64,000 nucleotides of DNA from Pseudoramibacter alactolyticus ATCC 23263 (GTDB lineage Bacteria > Bacillota > Clostridia > Eubacteriales > Eubacteriaceae). Positions 1 to 9,262 of this stretch are shown here, one piece after another. Where the stretch lies: contig NZ_GL622359.1 of assembly GCF_000185505.1 (NCBI RefSeq), forward strand, positions 113,751-177,750, given 5' to 3'. The notes under the pieces were generated by a model. The model worked only from the letters and a program-made list of their open reading frames with translations. It had not been told where the DNA came from and did no database searches. A program made the position numbers and the translations under genes. Position 1 is the stretch's first letter. Every line of letters begins with the position of its first letter.

Positions 1-45
1 GGACGCGTGGATGGGCTTACGGCCGGCGCATCGAATGATGCCAAC

Positions 46-81
46 AAAAAGCACTTCACCTGTGGCCGTGAAGTGCTTTTT
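46..81. terminator. Bidirectional intrinsic terminator
   Basis: A 14-bp perfect inverted repeat (AAAAAGCACTTCAC and its complement) surrounds an 8-nt loop and ends in T/A runs on both strands. It probably ends a transcript entering from the left edge. I see no convincing gene in bases 1-175. Confidence 0.75.
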
Positions 82-172
82 GGGTATAGAAGATGTTAAT
101 GGTTTGCCGCATGGCGACAAAGGAGAATGTCACGCCGAGGCGGCGTGCGGCCGGGCGCCACAGGGGCCGTTC

Positions 173-203
173 AAAACGCCCATCTCCTGCCAGGAGATGG
201 GCG
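173..203 (-). terminator. Intrinsic terminator of glnN
   Basis: On the minus strand a GC-rich hairpin (CGCCCATCTCC paired with its complement) is followed by TTTT. It lies about 60 bases past the glnN stop codon. Confidence 0.75.
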
Positions 204-259
204 CGTCTTTGCGAATATGCGAGTGATTGAAAGGGTTGGAAGGATTGAAAGGTTGTGAA

Positions 260-2383
260 TTAAACGTAGAAGAGCAGGTCTTCATAAATCGGATAGGGCC
301 AGTATTCCCGGCCGACGATGGTTTCGAGCTCGTCGGCGACGGCGCGCAGGGCGTTCATCGCGCCGATCACCGCATTGCAATAGGCATCGGCCCTTTCCTG
401 GGCGTCGGCGGCGGCCTGGGCGGCGCGATTGGCGGCTTCCAACGCGTCGGTCTTTTCGAGCATGCCGCCGGCCAGCGCGGAGATGCGCGCGGCCATTTTG
501 GCTTCGACGCTGCCTTTGGTATCGAGGCCGACGGCCTTTTTCTGGGCGAGGATGGTCGTCAGGTCCTTTTCGCACTTAAGCACCGCCGGCAGAATTTCGT
601 GTCGGGCCATCGAGAGCATGGTCAGTGCTTCAATGTTGATGGTTTTGGCGTATTCCTCCAGGTGGATTTCCTGGCGGGCCTTCATTTCCTCTTCGGAATA
701 AATGCCGTGGCGGGCCATCACGTCCACATTCTTCGGCAGGCAGTAATCGGCAAAGGCCTCCGGCGTGGTTTTGAGATTGGGCAGGCCGCGGCGGGCAGCT
801 TCGGCCACCCATTCGTCGGAATAATTGTTGCCGTTGAAGATCACGCGCTTGTGCGCAGAGAGGCGGCCGCGCAGAAATTCGCGGCAGTCGGCTTCAAAAT
901 CGGTGCTGCCCTCCAGGGCATCGGCATATTCCCGCAGCACTTCAGCCACGGCGGCGTTGAGGGCGATGTTCGGTCCGGCGATGGACTGATTGGAGCCCAG
1001 CATCCGGAATTCAAACTTGTTGCCGGTGAAAGCGAAGGGCGAGGTGCGGTTGCGGTCGGTGGCATCGGAGATGAAGTTCGGCACCGAGTCGACGCCGATA
1101 TCCATGATCAGATCTCGAGCGGTTTCGACCGTTTCGCCGGTTTCCAGGGATTTGAGGGCGGCCGTTAGCTGGTCGCCGAGGAAGATCGAGATAATGGCCG
1201 GGGGCGCTTCGTTGCCGCCGAGACGGTGGTCGTTGCCCGCCGAGGCCACGGTGGAGCGCAGCAGCTCCGGATAGCGGTCGACCGCTTCGATCACCGCGAC
1301 GAGGAAGAGCAGAAACTGCAGATTGCTCGCCGGATCGCCGCCGGGATCCAGCAGATTTTCGCCGGTATCGGTGCTGATGGCCCAGTTGTTGTGCTTGCCG
1401 GAGCCGTTGATGCCCTCAAAGGGTTTTTTGTGGATCAGGCAATGCAGGTTGTGTTTGGGGGCGATGCGGCGCAGGGTTTCCATGATTAGGTGATTGTTGT
1501 CCGTCGCCTGGTTGGAGGTGGAGAATACCGGCGCGAGCTCGTGCTGGCAGGGGGCGACTTCGTTGTGGCGGGTTTTGCTCGGTACGCCGAGAGCCCAGAG
1601 CTCGTCGTCCACCTCGCGCATGAAGTGGCGGACCCGCCCGCGGATGCGCCCGAAATAATGGTCCTCCATTTCCTGCCCCTTGGGCGCGTCGGCCCCGAAG
1701 AGGGTGCGGCCGGTGAGGATCAAATCCTTGCGCTTTTTATACATGTCATTGTCGATCAGGAAATATTCCTGTTCGGCGCCGACGGTGGTGGTCACCTTTT
1801 TCACGTCGGTTTTTCCGAAGAGTGCCAGGATGCGGATGGCCTCGTCGGACAGGGCCTTCATTGAGCGGAGCAGCGGCGTCTTTTTGTCGAGTACTTCGCC
1901 GGAGTAGGAGATGAAGGATGTGGGGATGTAAAGGGATTTGCCCTTGACAAAGGCGAAGGAAGTCGGGTCCCAGGCGGTGTAGCCCCGGGCTTCAAAGGTC
2001 GCCCGCAGCCCGCCGGAGGGAAAGGAAGAGGCGTCCGGTTCGCCCTTGATCAGTTCTTTGCCGGAGAATTCCATGATGACTTTGCCTTCGTCGGTGGGGC
2101 TGATAAAGGCGTCGTGCTTTTCGGCGGTGGCGCCGGTCATCGGCTGGAACCAATGGGTGAAATGGGTGGCACCCAGCTCCATGGCTCAGTCTTTCATCGC
2201 GTTGGCCACCACCTCGGCGGCGTCCTTTTCGAGGGGGGTGCCTTCCTTAATGGTGCGCAGCACGCTTTTGTAAATGTGCCCCGGCAGCCGCTTGCGCATC
2301 ACCGTGATATTGAAAACTTTCGAGCCGAACAGCTCGACGACGCTGTCCTTTTGATCCTTGATTTCGGTTAAAACGTCAGACAT
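260..2383 (-). pseudogene. glnN: Glutamine synthetase type III, interrupted by an in-frame TGA
   Basis: Type III glutamine synthetase makes glutamine from glutamate, ammonia and ATP in the cytoplasm. Both sides of the stop match the family: the N-terminal piece (VVELFGSKVFN) and a 640-residue remainder that begins at THFTHWFQP and carries EQEYFLID and NGSGKHNNW motifs. Total length is about 707 codons, normal for GlnN. The start is ATG at 2381-2383 behind AAGGAGG. The single defect is TGA at 2183-2185, in the conserved NAMKD-x-AMELGATH stretch where the family normally has tryptophan (TGG), so one G-to-A change explains it. The gene may be nonfunctional, mis-sequenced or read through. It is transcribed alone, divergently from the glutamate synthase operon, behind an attenuated leader. 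Confidence 0.9.
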
Positions 2384-2423
2384 GATTGCCTCCTTCTTGA
2401 AAATCGAATGGCTTGGCGAAAAT

Positions 2424-2464
2424 AAAAAAACGCCGGCACGCTTGTTCAAACGTGCAGGCGCCTT
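2424..2464 (-). terminator. Leader terminator (attenuator) upstream of glnN
   Basis: On the minus strand, 41 bases before the glnN start, a two-part stem (CGCC/GGCG and GCACG/CGTGC) is followed by TTTTTTTATTTT. A terminator between promoter and start codon implies conditional read-through. Its 5' arm overlaps the AAAGGC-loop hairpin at 2455-2470. Confidence 0.7.
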
Positions 2465-2470
2465 TGCCAG
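2455..2470 (-). promoter_or_regulatory. Candidate ANTAR-binding hairpin, glnN leader
   Basis: The minus strand reads CTGGC-AAAGGC-GCCTG, a 5-pair stem with one T-T mismatch and a six-base loop having A at position 1 and G at position 4. That is the loop signature known for ANTAR protein targets. It shares bases with the 5' arm of the leader terminator, so the two folds exclude each other. An upstream partner hairpin is unclear (a weak TTC-AATAGC-GAA lies before it). Confidence 0.45.
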
Positions 2471-2492
2471 ATTCGCTATTGAAGATGCCTAT

Positions 2493-2521
2493 AGGATAGG
2501 CGATGCGGAAGGACTTGTCAA
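2493..2521 (-). promoter_or_regulatory. glnN promoter
   Basis: On the minus strand a perfect -35 TTGACA (2516-2521) is 17 bases from TATCCT (2493-2498), placing the start of transcription just before the attenuated leader. Confidence 0.7.
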
Positions 2522-2591
2522 GGAATTTCGTGCAAAAAAACAAAGTAGGATGCTGTATACAAATCTGCAATCCTTTTCGATCAATTAAGGC

Positions 2592-2620
2592 TTGCCAAGG
2601 ATGGCGGGCTGTGGTTTAAT
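2592..2620 (+). promoter_or_regulatory. Putative promoter of the glutamate synthase operon
   Basis: TTGCCA (2592-2597), a 17-base spacer and TTTAAT (2615-2620). It gives a leader of about 200 bases that contains the hairpins at 2659-2696. Confidence 0.45.
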
Positions 2621-2658
2621 AACAGCAATCTAAAAATTGTATACATCAAGAAGACCAT

Positions 2659-2696
2659 GGAACAAAGGCGTTCCCCAAGCGGTCGATTGTGCAGAC
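2659..2696 (+). promoter_or_regulatory. Candidate two-hairpin ANTAR target, glutamate synthase leader
   Basis: First hairpin: GGAAC-AAAGGC-GTTCC (2659-2674), perfect 5-bp stem, six-base loop with A1 and G4, the same loop as in the glnN leader. After 7 bases a second, weaker hairpin GTCG-ATTGTG-C(A)GAC (2682-2696) again has a six-base loop with A1 and G4. Its 3' arm GCAGAC can instead pair with GTCTGC at 2732-2737, upstream of a TTTTTT run at 2760-2765. This is the layout expected of ANTAR antitermination, but it is read by eye only. Confidence 0.4.
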
Positions 2697-2832
2697 AAGC
2701 CACCAAGCGTGAAGCGGATGGCGTTTTATCGGTCTGCCGGTCGGCGGCTGGGGCGCGTCTTTTTTCTTTGAGAAGGACCTTGCTTGTAACGCACGCGGCG
2801 TCTTGGTGCGCCGGAGAAAGAAGGAGAATGTG

Positions 2833-3934
2833 ATGTTAAGAAAAGAAGGAGAAATCAGAATCCCGTCGGGCTGTGCCATCGCGGGCATCATCGACAAGAC
2901 CGGCCGGCGCAGTATCAACGGCCGCACGATTATCGATGCCATCGCGGTGATGCACGACCGCGCCAACGGGCTCGGCGGCGGCTTCGCGGGCTACGGCATC
3001 TATCCGGAATACGCCAACGCTTATGCCTTCCACGTGTTTTATGACGATCTGCAGGCCCGCCAGGAAACCGAGCGCTACTTCGACCGCTATTTTGACGTGG
3101 CGAATATGAGCCGCATCCCGGTGAAAAAGCACCCGCGGATCGGCGATGCGCCGCTGATCTGGCGCTACTTTGTTAATCCGCTGTTCAACCGGATCCAGGA
3201 GGAGCGCGGCGAAATCGACGAGGAAAAATTCATCGCCGACACGGTTTTTTATATCAACACCGCCATCGAAGGCGCGTATATTTTTTCCTCCGGGAAAAAC
3301 ATGGGCATTTTCAAGGCCGTCGGTTTCCCGGAGGACGTCGGCGAATTTTATCGCCTCGAGGAATACGACGGTTATTGCTGGACGGCTCACGGCCGCTACC
3401 CGACCAACACACCGGGGTGGTGGGGCGGTTGCCATCCCTTCGCGCTGCTGGATCACTCCGTGGTGCACAACGGCGAAATTTCTTCCTACGATACCAATCG
3501 GCGCACCATCGAAATGTTCGGCTACACCTGCAGCCTGCTCACCGACACGGAGGCGATCACCTACATTATCGATTACCTGAAGCGCAAGGCCGGCTTCGAT
3601 TATGAGGATATCGCCCGCATCATCGCGGCGCCCTTTTGGGAGGAGATCGAGCGCATGCCGGAAGAAGCGGCGCGCCGGGCCAAGCTTTTGTGCAATACCT
3701 ATGCGAGTCTCTTGATCACCGGACCGTTTTCGATCATCTGCGGGTTTAACAAGGGGCTCATGGCGCTCAACGATCGGCTCAAGCTGCGCTCGATGGTCGC
3801 CGGCGAAAAGGACGACGTGGTTTATATCGCCAGCGAGGAATCGGCGATCCGCGCCGTCTGCCCGGACATCGAGGGCATCTGGGCCCCCCCGGGGCGGCGA
3901 GCCCATCATCGTCCGCGTGAAAGAGGAGGCCTGA
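2833..3934 (+). pseudogene. Glutamate synthase glutaminase-domain subunit, frameshifted near the C-terminus
   Basis: A separate class II glutamine amidotransferase subunit of the archaeal/clostridial multi-piece glutamate synthase; it releases ammonia from glutamine for the FMN piece encoded next. Family marks are the conserved IPSGCAIAGI start region, HGRYPTNTPGWWGG and VVHNGEISSYDTN. ATG 2833 is chosen because AAGGAG sits 6 bases before it. The reading frame shifts near 3889-3896 in a C7G4 run. With one base removed there, the protein ends in the expected GGEPIIVRVKEEA at TGA 3932, one base before the next ATG. The shift is in a homopolymer and only alters the last roughly 14 residues, so a sequencing error is likely. 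Confidence 0.85.
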
Positions 3935-3935
3935 C

Positions 3936-5441
3936 ATGGGAATCCATTATTTATATCCGGAATTTGAAGTCCACCGGGATGTCGACCGCTGCATTCAGTG
4001 CCGGGTCTGTGAGCGCCAATGCTCGGAGGAAGTGCACGCCCTGGATCCGGAAGCGGGGATCATGCGCGCCGACGAGAGCAAGTTCGTGGATTGTCAGCGC
4101 TGCGTGACGCTCTGCCCGACCCGGGCGCTGAAGATCGTCAAGACCGACAATACCTTTCGCCCGAACCACAACTGGCAGCAGCACACCATCGAAGAAGTGT
4201 ATCGCCAGGCGGATACCGGCGGGGTGCTGCTCTCCAGCATGGGCAACCCGAACGATTATCCGATCTATTGGGACAAGATCCTCCTCAACGCGAGCCAGGT
4301 GACCAATCCCTCCATCGATCCGCTGCGCGAGCCGATGGAAACCAAGGTTTTTCTCGGCAAGAAGCCGGGCAAGCTTGAATTTGACGCGCACGGCGCGCTG
4401 ACCTCGGAGCTGCCGCCTCAGATTGAGCTTGAACTGCCGATCCTATTTTCGGCGATGTCCTATGGGTCCATCAGCGAGAACGCGCACAAATCTCTGGCCC
4501 GGGCCGCGACGGCGCTGGGCACCTGCTACAACACCGGCGAGGGCGGCTTGAACAAGGAACTTTATCCCTATGGGCCGAACACCATCGTCCAGGTGGCTTC
4601 CGGGCGCTTCGGCGTGCACGAGGGCTATTTAAAGGCCGGCGCCGCCGTCGAAATCAAAATGGGCCAGGGCGCCAAGCCCGGCATCGGCGGCCATTTGCCC
4701 GGCAAAAAGATCCGAGCCAAGGTTTTCGAGACGCGAATGATCCCCGAGGGGTCGGACGCGATTTCCCCGGCGCCTCACCACGATATTTATTCCATCGAGG
4801 ATCTGCGCCAGCTGGTTTTCTCGCTCAAAGAGGCGACGGATTATCAAAAGCCGGTGATCGTTAAAATCGCGGCGGTGCACAACGTGGCGGCCATCGCCTC
4901 GGGCATCGCCCGCTCCGGGGCCGACGTCATCGCCATCGACGGCTTCCGCGGCGGTACTGGCGCCGCGCCGACGCGTATCCGCGACAACGTGGGCATTCCC
5001 ATTGAGCTGGCTCTGGCGGCGGTGGATCAGCGTTTGCGGGACGAAAAGATCCGCAACGACGTGTCCATCGTCGTCGGCGGGAGCATCCGCTCGGCGGCGG
5101 ATGTGGTCAAGGCCATTGCCCTCAGGGCCGACGCCTGCTACATCGGCACGGCGGCGCTGCTCGCCCTGGGCTGTCATTTGTGCCGGCAGTGCTAGCGCGG
5201 CCTGTGCAACTGGGGCATCGCGACCCAGCGGGAAGATCTGGTGAAGCGGCTCAATCCGGATATCGGCAGCGAGCGGCTCATCAATTTGCTGACGGCCTGG
5301 AATCACGAAATCAAGGAAATCATGGGCGGCATGGGGATCAATTCCATCGAAGCGCTGAAGGGCAACCGGCTGATGCTCCGCGGCATCGGCCTGAGTGAAA
5401 AGGAACTGGCCATCCTCGGTATTAAACACGCCGGTGAATGA
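3936..5441 (+). pseudogene. Glutamate synthase FMN/Fe-S subunit, interrupted by in-frame TAG
   Basis: The central synthase piece of the split enzyme (about 501 codons, full family length). The N-terminus carries ferredoxin-type motifs (CIQCRVCERQC, CQRCVTLCP). The FMN-barrel part has FSAMSYGSIS, GEGGLNKE, GFRGGTGAAP and a C-terminal Cys-rich stretch GCHLCRQC-x-RGLC for the 3Fe-4S/4Fe-4S cluster. TAG at 5193-5195 interrupts that Cys-rich stretch, and the frame continues perfectly (NWGIATQREDLVKRL...) to TGA 5439-5441. The missing residue is probably Tyr or another small change from a sense codon. If read as a stop, the last 82 residues and two cluster cysteines are lost. Confidence 0.88.
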
Positions 5442-5455
5442 ATGGGAGTAACATT

Positions 5456-5902
5456 GTGAAAAGAGTCTATGTGAACGAAGAATGGTGTCTTGGCTGCCAT
5501 TTGTGTGAATACAACTGCGCCTTTGCGAATTCCGGCGAGCCCGACATGGTGCGGGCCTTCAGCCGGGATGTGCCGCCCCTGCCGCGCATCCGCGTTGAGG
5601 ACGGCACCCAGGATGGTGAGGCCATTCACTTCGCCGTGTCCTGTCGGCACTGCGAGGTGCCCTATTGCGTGAAGGGCTGCATTACCGGGGCGCTTTCTGT
5701 CGAAGACGGCGTGGTTAAAATCGACCGCGACCGATGCGTGGGCTGCCGCACCTGCATCGCCATGTGTCCCTACGGCTGTCTGGTGGTGGGCCGCGACCAC
5801 ACGATGCTTAAATGTGAGCTCTGCCTGGAAAACGCCGCGGGCTCGCCCGCCTGCGTCGCTGGATGCCCGAATCGCGCCATCGTTTATGAAGCGCGGGATT
5901 AG
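5456..5902 (+). CDS. Polyferredoxin-type 4Fe-4S electron-transfer protein
   Basis: About 148 residues with four cysteine groups: CLGCHLCEYNC, CRHCEVPYCVKGC, CVGCRTCIAMC and CELCLE...CVAGC. This is the HycB/NrfC-like pattern for four 4Fe-4S clusters. GTG 5456 is preferred because GGGAG (5444-5448) is 7 bases upstream; an ATG at 5438 overlapping the previous stop is the alternative. Placed between the synthase and the flavin reductase, it most likely carries electrons between them. Confidence 0.85.
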   Translation: MKRVYVNEEWCLGCHLCEYNCAFANSGEPDMVRAFSRDVPPLPRIRVEDGTQDGEAIHFAVSCRHCEVPYCVKGCITGALSVEDGVVKIDRDRCVGCRTCIAMCPYGCLVVGRDHTMLKCELCLENAAGSPACVAGCPNRAIVYEARD

Positions 5903-5911
5903 GAGGGAATG

Positions 5912-7162
5912 ATGAGCCGGGAAATTCAGACTAAATATTTAATCGTCGGCAACGGCGTGGCGGCGGTCGGCGGGGTGGAAGGCATCCGCCAAATCAACCC
6001 CGACGGGAAGATCGTGCTGGTATCGGACGAGCCCTATCATACGTATTCGCGCCCGCTGATCTCCTACTGGCTGGAAGGCCGGGTGGACCGCGAGCACATG
6101 CGCTACCGCGGCGCGGATTTTTATAAAGTCAACCGTGTTGACGCCCGGCTGGGCGAAGCGGTTACGGCCATCGACGCGGCGGCGCACACGGCAAAACTGG
6201 CCGGCGGCGAGGGCATCGTTTATGAAAAGGTGCTTATTGCCACGGGATCGAAGCCCTTCGTGCCGCCCATTACCGGGGCAAACGGCGCGAAAAACGCATT
6301 TACTTTCACGAAGCTGGACGACGCGCTGGCCATTGGCAAGCGGCTGACACCTGAATCGAGGGTGGTCATCATGGGCGGCGGCCTCATCGGACTCAAGGCG
6401 GCAGAAGCCGTGTTGGGCCAATGCGCGAGCCTGACCGTGGTGGATCTGGCCGATCGGGTGATGCCCTCGGTGCTCGACGCCGAATGCGCCGCGGCGATGG
6501 CGGATCACCTGCGGAGCCTTGGCGTGGACCTGCGCCTTAAAACGAGTCTGACCGCGGTGGCCGACGGCACCGTCACCACCAGCGAAGGCGATGTGCTGCC
6601 CACTGATATTTTGATCCTGGCGGTGGGCACCCGCCCGAATCAGCAGCTCGCGGCGGATGCCGGGGCGGCCTGCGAACGGGGGATTGTGACCGACACGGCC
6701 CAGCGCACGAGCCTGGCCGACGTTTATGCGGCGGGCGACTGCACTCAAAGCCGCGACATCAGCGCCGGCGTGGACCGCAATATCGCGATCCTCCCCAACG
6801 CTTATCTGCAGGGGGAAAAGGCCGGCATCAATATGGCCGGCGGCGCCGCGGCGTTTGAGGCGGCCTTCCCGGTGAACGCCATGGGCATTAAGGATTTTTA
6901 TCTGCTCACCGCCGGCAGCACGGCGGGCGAGCCCGTGACGGTCCGGGGCGAGGACGGCGGCCTGCGCAAGTTTTATATCGCAGATGACAGGCTTGTGGGC
7001 TTTATCATCCTCGGCGATTGCCAGCGCGCCGGGATCTACACCGACATGATCCGAAACGGGACGAAGCTGTCGTCGGCCGATTGGGAGGCGCTGCTCAAGA
7101 CGCCGCAGCTTGCCGCCTTTGAAAAGGACGTGCGCCTGGCCGATCTGGCCCGGGCCCATTAA
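5912..7162 (+). CDS. NAD(P)/FAD-dependent oxidoreductase of the glutamate synthase operon
   Basis: About 416 residues of the pyridine-nucleotide-disulfide/NirB-like reductase family. Visible are an N-terminal FAD site (IVGNGVAAVGG), a central NAD(P) site (VIMGGGLIGLKAAE) and the second FAD motif (VYAAGDC). It likely passes NAD(P)H electrons through the neighbouring polyferredoxin to the synthase FMN, the job of the GltD small subunit in bacterial GOGAT. ATG 5912 suits the AGGAGGG at 5901-5907 better than ATG 5909. It is 11 bases before the next gene. Confidence 0.85.
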   Translation: MSREIQTKYLIVGNGVAAVGGVEGIRQINPDGKIVLVSDEPYHTYSRPLISYWLEGRVDREHMRYRGADFYKVNRVDARLGEAVTAIDAAAHTAKLAGGEGIVYEKVLIATGSKPFVPPITGANGAKNAFTFTKLDDALAIGKRLTPESRVVIMGGGLIGLKAAEAVLGQCASLTVVDLADRVMPSVLDAECAAAMADHLRSLGVDLRLKTSLTAVADGTVTTSEGDVLPTDILILAVGTRPNQQLAADAGAACERGIVTDTAQRTSLADVYAAGDCTQSRDISAGVDRNIAILPNAYLQGEKAGINMAGGAAAFEAAFPVNAMGIKDFYLLTAGSTAGEPVTVRGEDGGLRKFYIADDRLVGFIILGDCQRAGIYTDMIRNGTKLSSADWEALLKTPQLAAFEKDVRLADLARAH

Positions 7163-7173
7163 AGGAGAACGCG

Positions 7174-7896
7174 ATGATCATCGAAACAAGAGGCAAATAT
7201 TACACCCGGCTCAACCAGGAGATCAAACAGACCTGCGGCCGCAACGTGACGGTGCGCGGGGTGCTGGGCCAGCGCTACCTCGGCACCGGGACGGAAGGCA
7301 AGGCGCTGACGGTATTCGGCACGCCGGGCAATGCCCTTGGCGCCTATCTGAACGGGACCGACATCACCGTGTACGGCAATGTCCAGGACGCGGTTGGCGA
7401 CACGATGGACAGCGGCGACATCGTGGTGCACGGCAGCGCCGGCGACACGCTGGGCTACGGCATGCGCGGCGGCAGCATCTATGTGCAGGGCGACGCTGGT
7501 TACCGCGTCGGCATCCACATGAAAGCCTATCGGGAAAAGCATCCGACCATTGTCATCGGCGGGAAGGTCGGCGCCTTTCTCGGCGAATATCAGGCCGGCG
7601 GCACCATCGTGGTGCTGGGGATCGGCTGCGGCGGCGCGGTGCCGATGGGCCCCTATTGCGGCACGGGCATGCACGGCGGGGAAATGTTTATCCGCTGTGA
7701 CGCCGCTCCGGAGAGTTTGCCGGCGCAGGTTGAGGCCGAGCGCTGCGGCGAGAAGGATCTGGCGCGGCTCGCCCCGTTAATCAAGCGTTATTGCGACACC
7801 TTTGAGGCGGATCCCGGCCGCTTTGCCGGCAAACCTTTTTATAAATTGACACCGAGCGCTGGCAATCCCTATAATAATTTATATACCACATATTGA
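7174..7896 (+). CDS. Glutamate synthase GXGXG (alpha-helix-like C-terminal) subunit
   Basis: 240 residues forming the separate GXGXG beta-helix domain, which in GltB is the C-terminal domain. The repeated Gly pattern is clear: GNALGAYLNG, GDTMDSGDIVVHG, GYGMRGGSIYVQG, GTGMHGGEMFIR. It has a structural role in holding glutaminase and synthase pieces together. AAAGGAG precedes ATG 7174. With the three pieces and two electron carriers around it, the operon encodes a complete NAD(P)H-dependent glutamate synthase, apart from the two lesions noted. Confidence 0.88.
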   Translation: MIIETRGKYYTRLNQEIKQTCGRNVTVRGVLGQRYLGTGTEGKALTVFGTPGNALGAYLNGTDITVYGNVQDAVGDTMDSGDIVVHGSAGDTLGYGMRGGSIYVQGDAGYRVGIHMKAYREKHPTIVIGGKVGAFLGEYQAGGTIVVLGIGCGGAVPMGPYCGTGMHGGEMFIRCDAAPESLPAQVEAERCGEKDLARLAPLIKRYCDTFEADPGRFAGKPFYKLTPSAGNPYNNLYTTY

Positions 7897-7927
7897 TCGC
7901 CGCGCCGCGGCGGGACAGGAGGCAGCG

Positions 7928-9226
7928 ATGATGATTGGCAATTCGCTGGAAGACATGCAGGAATTTATCGAAGAAAATGACGTGAAATTTCTGCGCATGC
8001 AGTTTTGCGATATTAACGGTGTAAGCCGCAATGTCGCGGTGTCGGATAAGCAGGTGGCGGACGCGGCTCAGGACGGCGTGCTCATCGATGGCAATGCCGT
8101 GGCCGGCTTCGACGGGCGGGACCGTTCCGATCTCGTGCTTAAGCCCTTTTTTGAAACGGCGACGATTTTGCCCTGGCGGCCCCAGCGGGGCAAAGTCGCT
8201 TCGGTAATCTGCGGCGTTTTTTATCCCGACGGGCGTCCCTGCGAGGCTGACAGCCGCCAGGTGCTGGGGCGCCAGATAGCCCGCGCCGAGGCTTTGGGCT
8301 ATACGATGAACGTCGGCGCCGAATGCGAGTTTTATCTTTTCAAGCAGGACGATGCCGGCCGGCCGACCACGGATCCGGTGGACGATGCCGATTATTGTGC
8401 CCTGGCGCCGGGGGACCGCGGCGAGAATACCCGCCGGGACATCATCCTCACGCTGGAGGACATGGGTTTTGTGGTGGAAAGCTCTCACCACGAAACCGGG
8501 CGCGGCCATCACGAAATCGACTTTCGTTACACCGAGGCCCTCAAAGCGGCCGATCAGCTGATGATTTTGCGCAATGTGGTGCGCAACATCGCCCAGCGCA
8601 ACGGTCAGCACGCCACTTTTATGCCCAAGCCGCTCAACGGCGAGCCCGGCAGCGGCATGCACGTCAACCTGTCGCTGATGCGCGGCCTCGACAACCTCTT
8701 TATCGAGCGGGACGGCGATATTTCCGAAGAGGCCCGGCATTTTGCCGCTGGGATCCTGACCCACATGCCGGGCATCACAGCCCTGGCCAATCCCACGGTC
8801 AATTCCTATAAGCGGCTGGCCACCGGCATGGAAGCGCCGAGTCGCATCAACTGGGGCAAGAGCGCCCGGGAAGCACTGATCCGCATTCCTGCCGACGCCG
8901 AGCACCGATGCCGCATGGAGGTGCGCAGTCCGGACCCGACCTGCAATCCTTATTTGACTTATGCGGTGATGCTCGCCGCCGGTCTTGACGGCCTCGAGCG
9001 GCGGCTGCCTTTGCTGCCGGAAACGGTGGGCGATGCCGAAATCGGCGTATTTTTGCCGATGTCGCTAAACGATGCGCTGGGCGCCATGGCGGCGGATCCG
9101 CTGATCACCGAGGTGCTTGGGGTGGAGCTGGCCGAAAAATTCCAGGCGATCAAGCGTGCGGAATGGCAGGCATATATGACGACGGTGCACGACTGGGAGC
9201 AGGCGCGTTATTTCACCGGCTATTGA
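7928..9226 (+). CDS. glnA: Glutamine synthetase type I
   Basis: 432 residues, full-length GSI. Motifs: GAECEFYLF (metal site), PKPLNGEPGSGMH (ATP/glutamate loop), NPTVNSYKRL and RSPDPTCNPYL. It makes glutamine from ammonia and feeds the glutamate synthase pieces encoded just upstream, giving a one-operon GS-GOGAT cycle. I see no typical adenylylation-loop tyrosine motif, as usual for Gram-positive enzymes. AGGAGG at 7917-7922 serves ATG 7928 or 7931. The strain therefore has both GSI and (damaged) GSIII. Confidence 0.93.
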   Translation: MMIGNSLEDMQEFIEENDVKFLRMQFCDINGVSRNVAVSDKQVADAAQDGVLIDGNAVAGFDGRDRSDLVLKPFFETATILPWRPQRGKVASVICGVFYPDGRPCEADSRQVLGRQIARAEALGYTMNVGAECEFYLFKQDDAGRPTTDPVDDADYCALAPGDRGENTRRDIILTLEDMGFVVESSHHETGRGHHEIDFRYTEALKAADQLMILRNVVRNIAQRNGQHATFMPKPLNGEPGSGMHVNLSLMRGLDNLFIERDGDISEEARHFAAGILTHMPGITALANPTVNSYKRLATGMEAPSRINWGKSAREALIRIPADAEHRCRMEVRSPDPTCNPYLTYAVMLAAGLDGLERRLPLLPETVGDAEIGVFLPMSLNDALGAMAADPLITEVLGVELAEKFQAIKRAEWQAYMTTVHDWEQARYFTGY

Positions 9227-9262
9227 CGCGGGCAGCATCGGCGGCGGGAAGGAGGTCCGGCA

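Noticed and set aside
11-226. 71-codon frame at the left edge
   Set aside because: It spans two terminator hairpins, has no ribosome site and no family resemblance.
227-1168. Long plus-strand frames opposite glnN
   Set aside because: They are antisense shadows caused by high GC codon bias; the minus-strand protein is clearly conserved.
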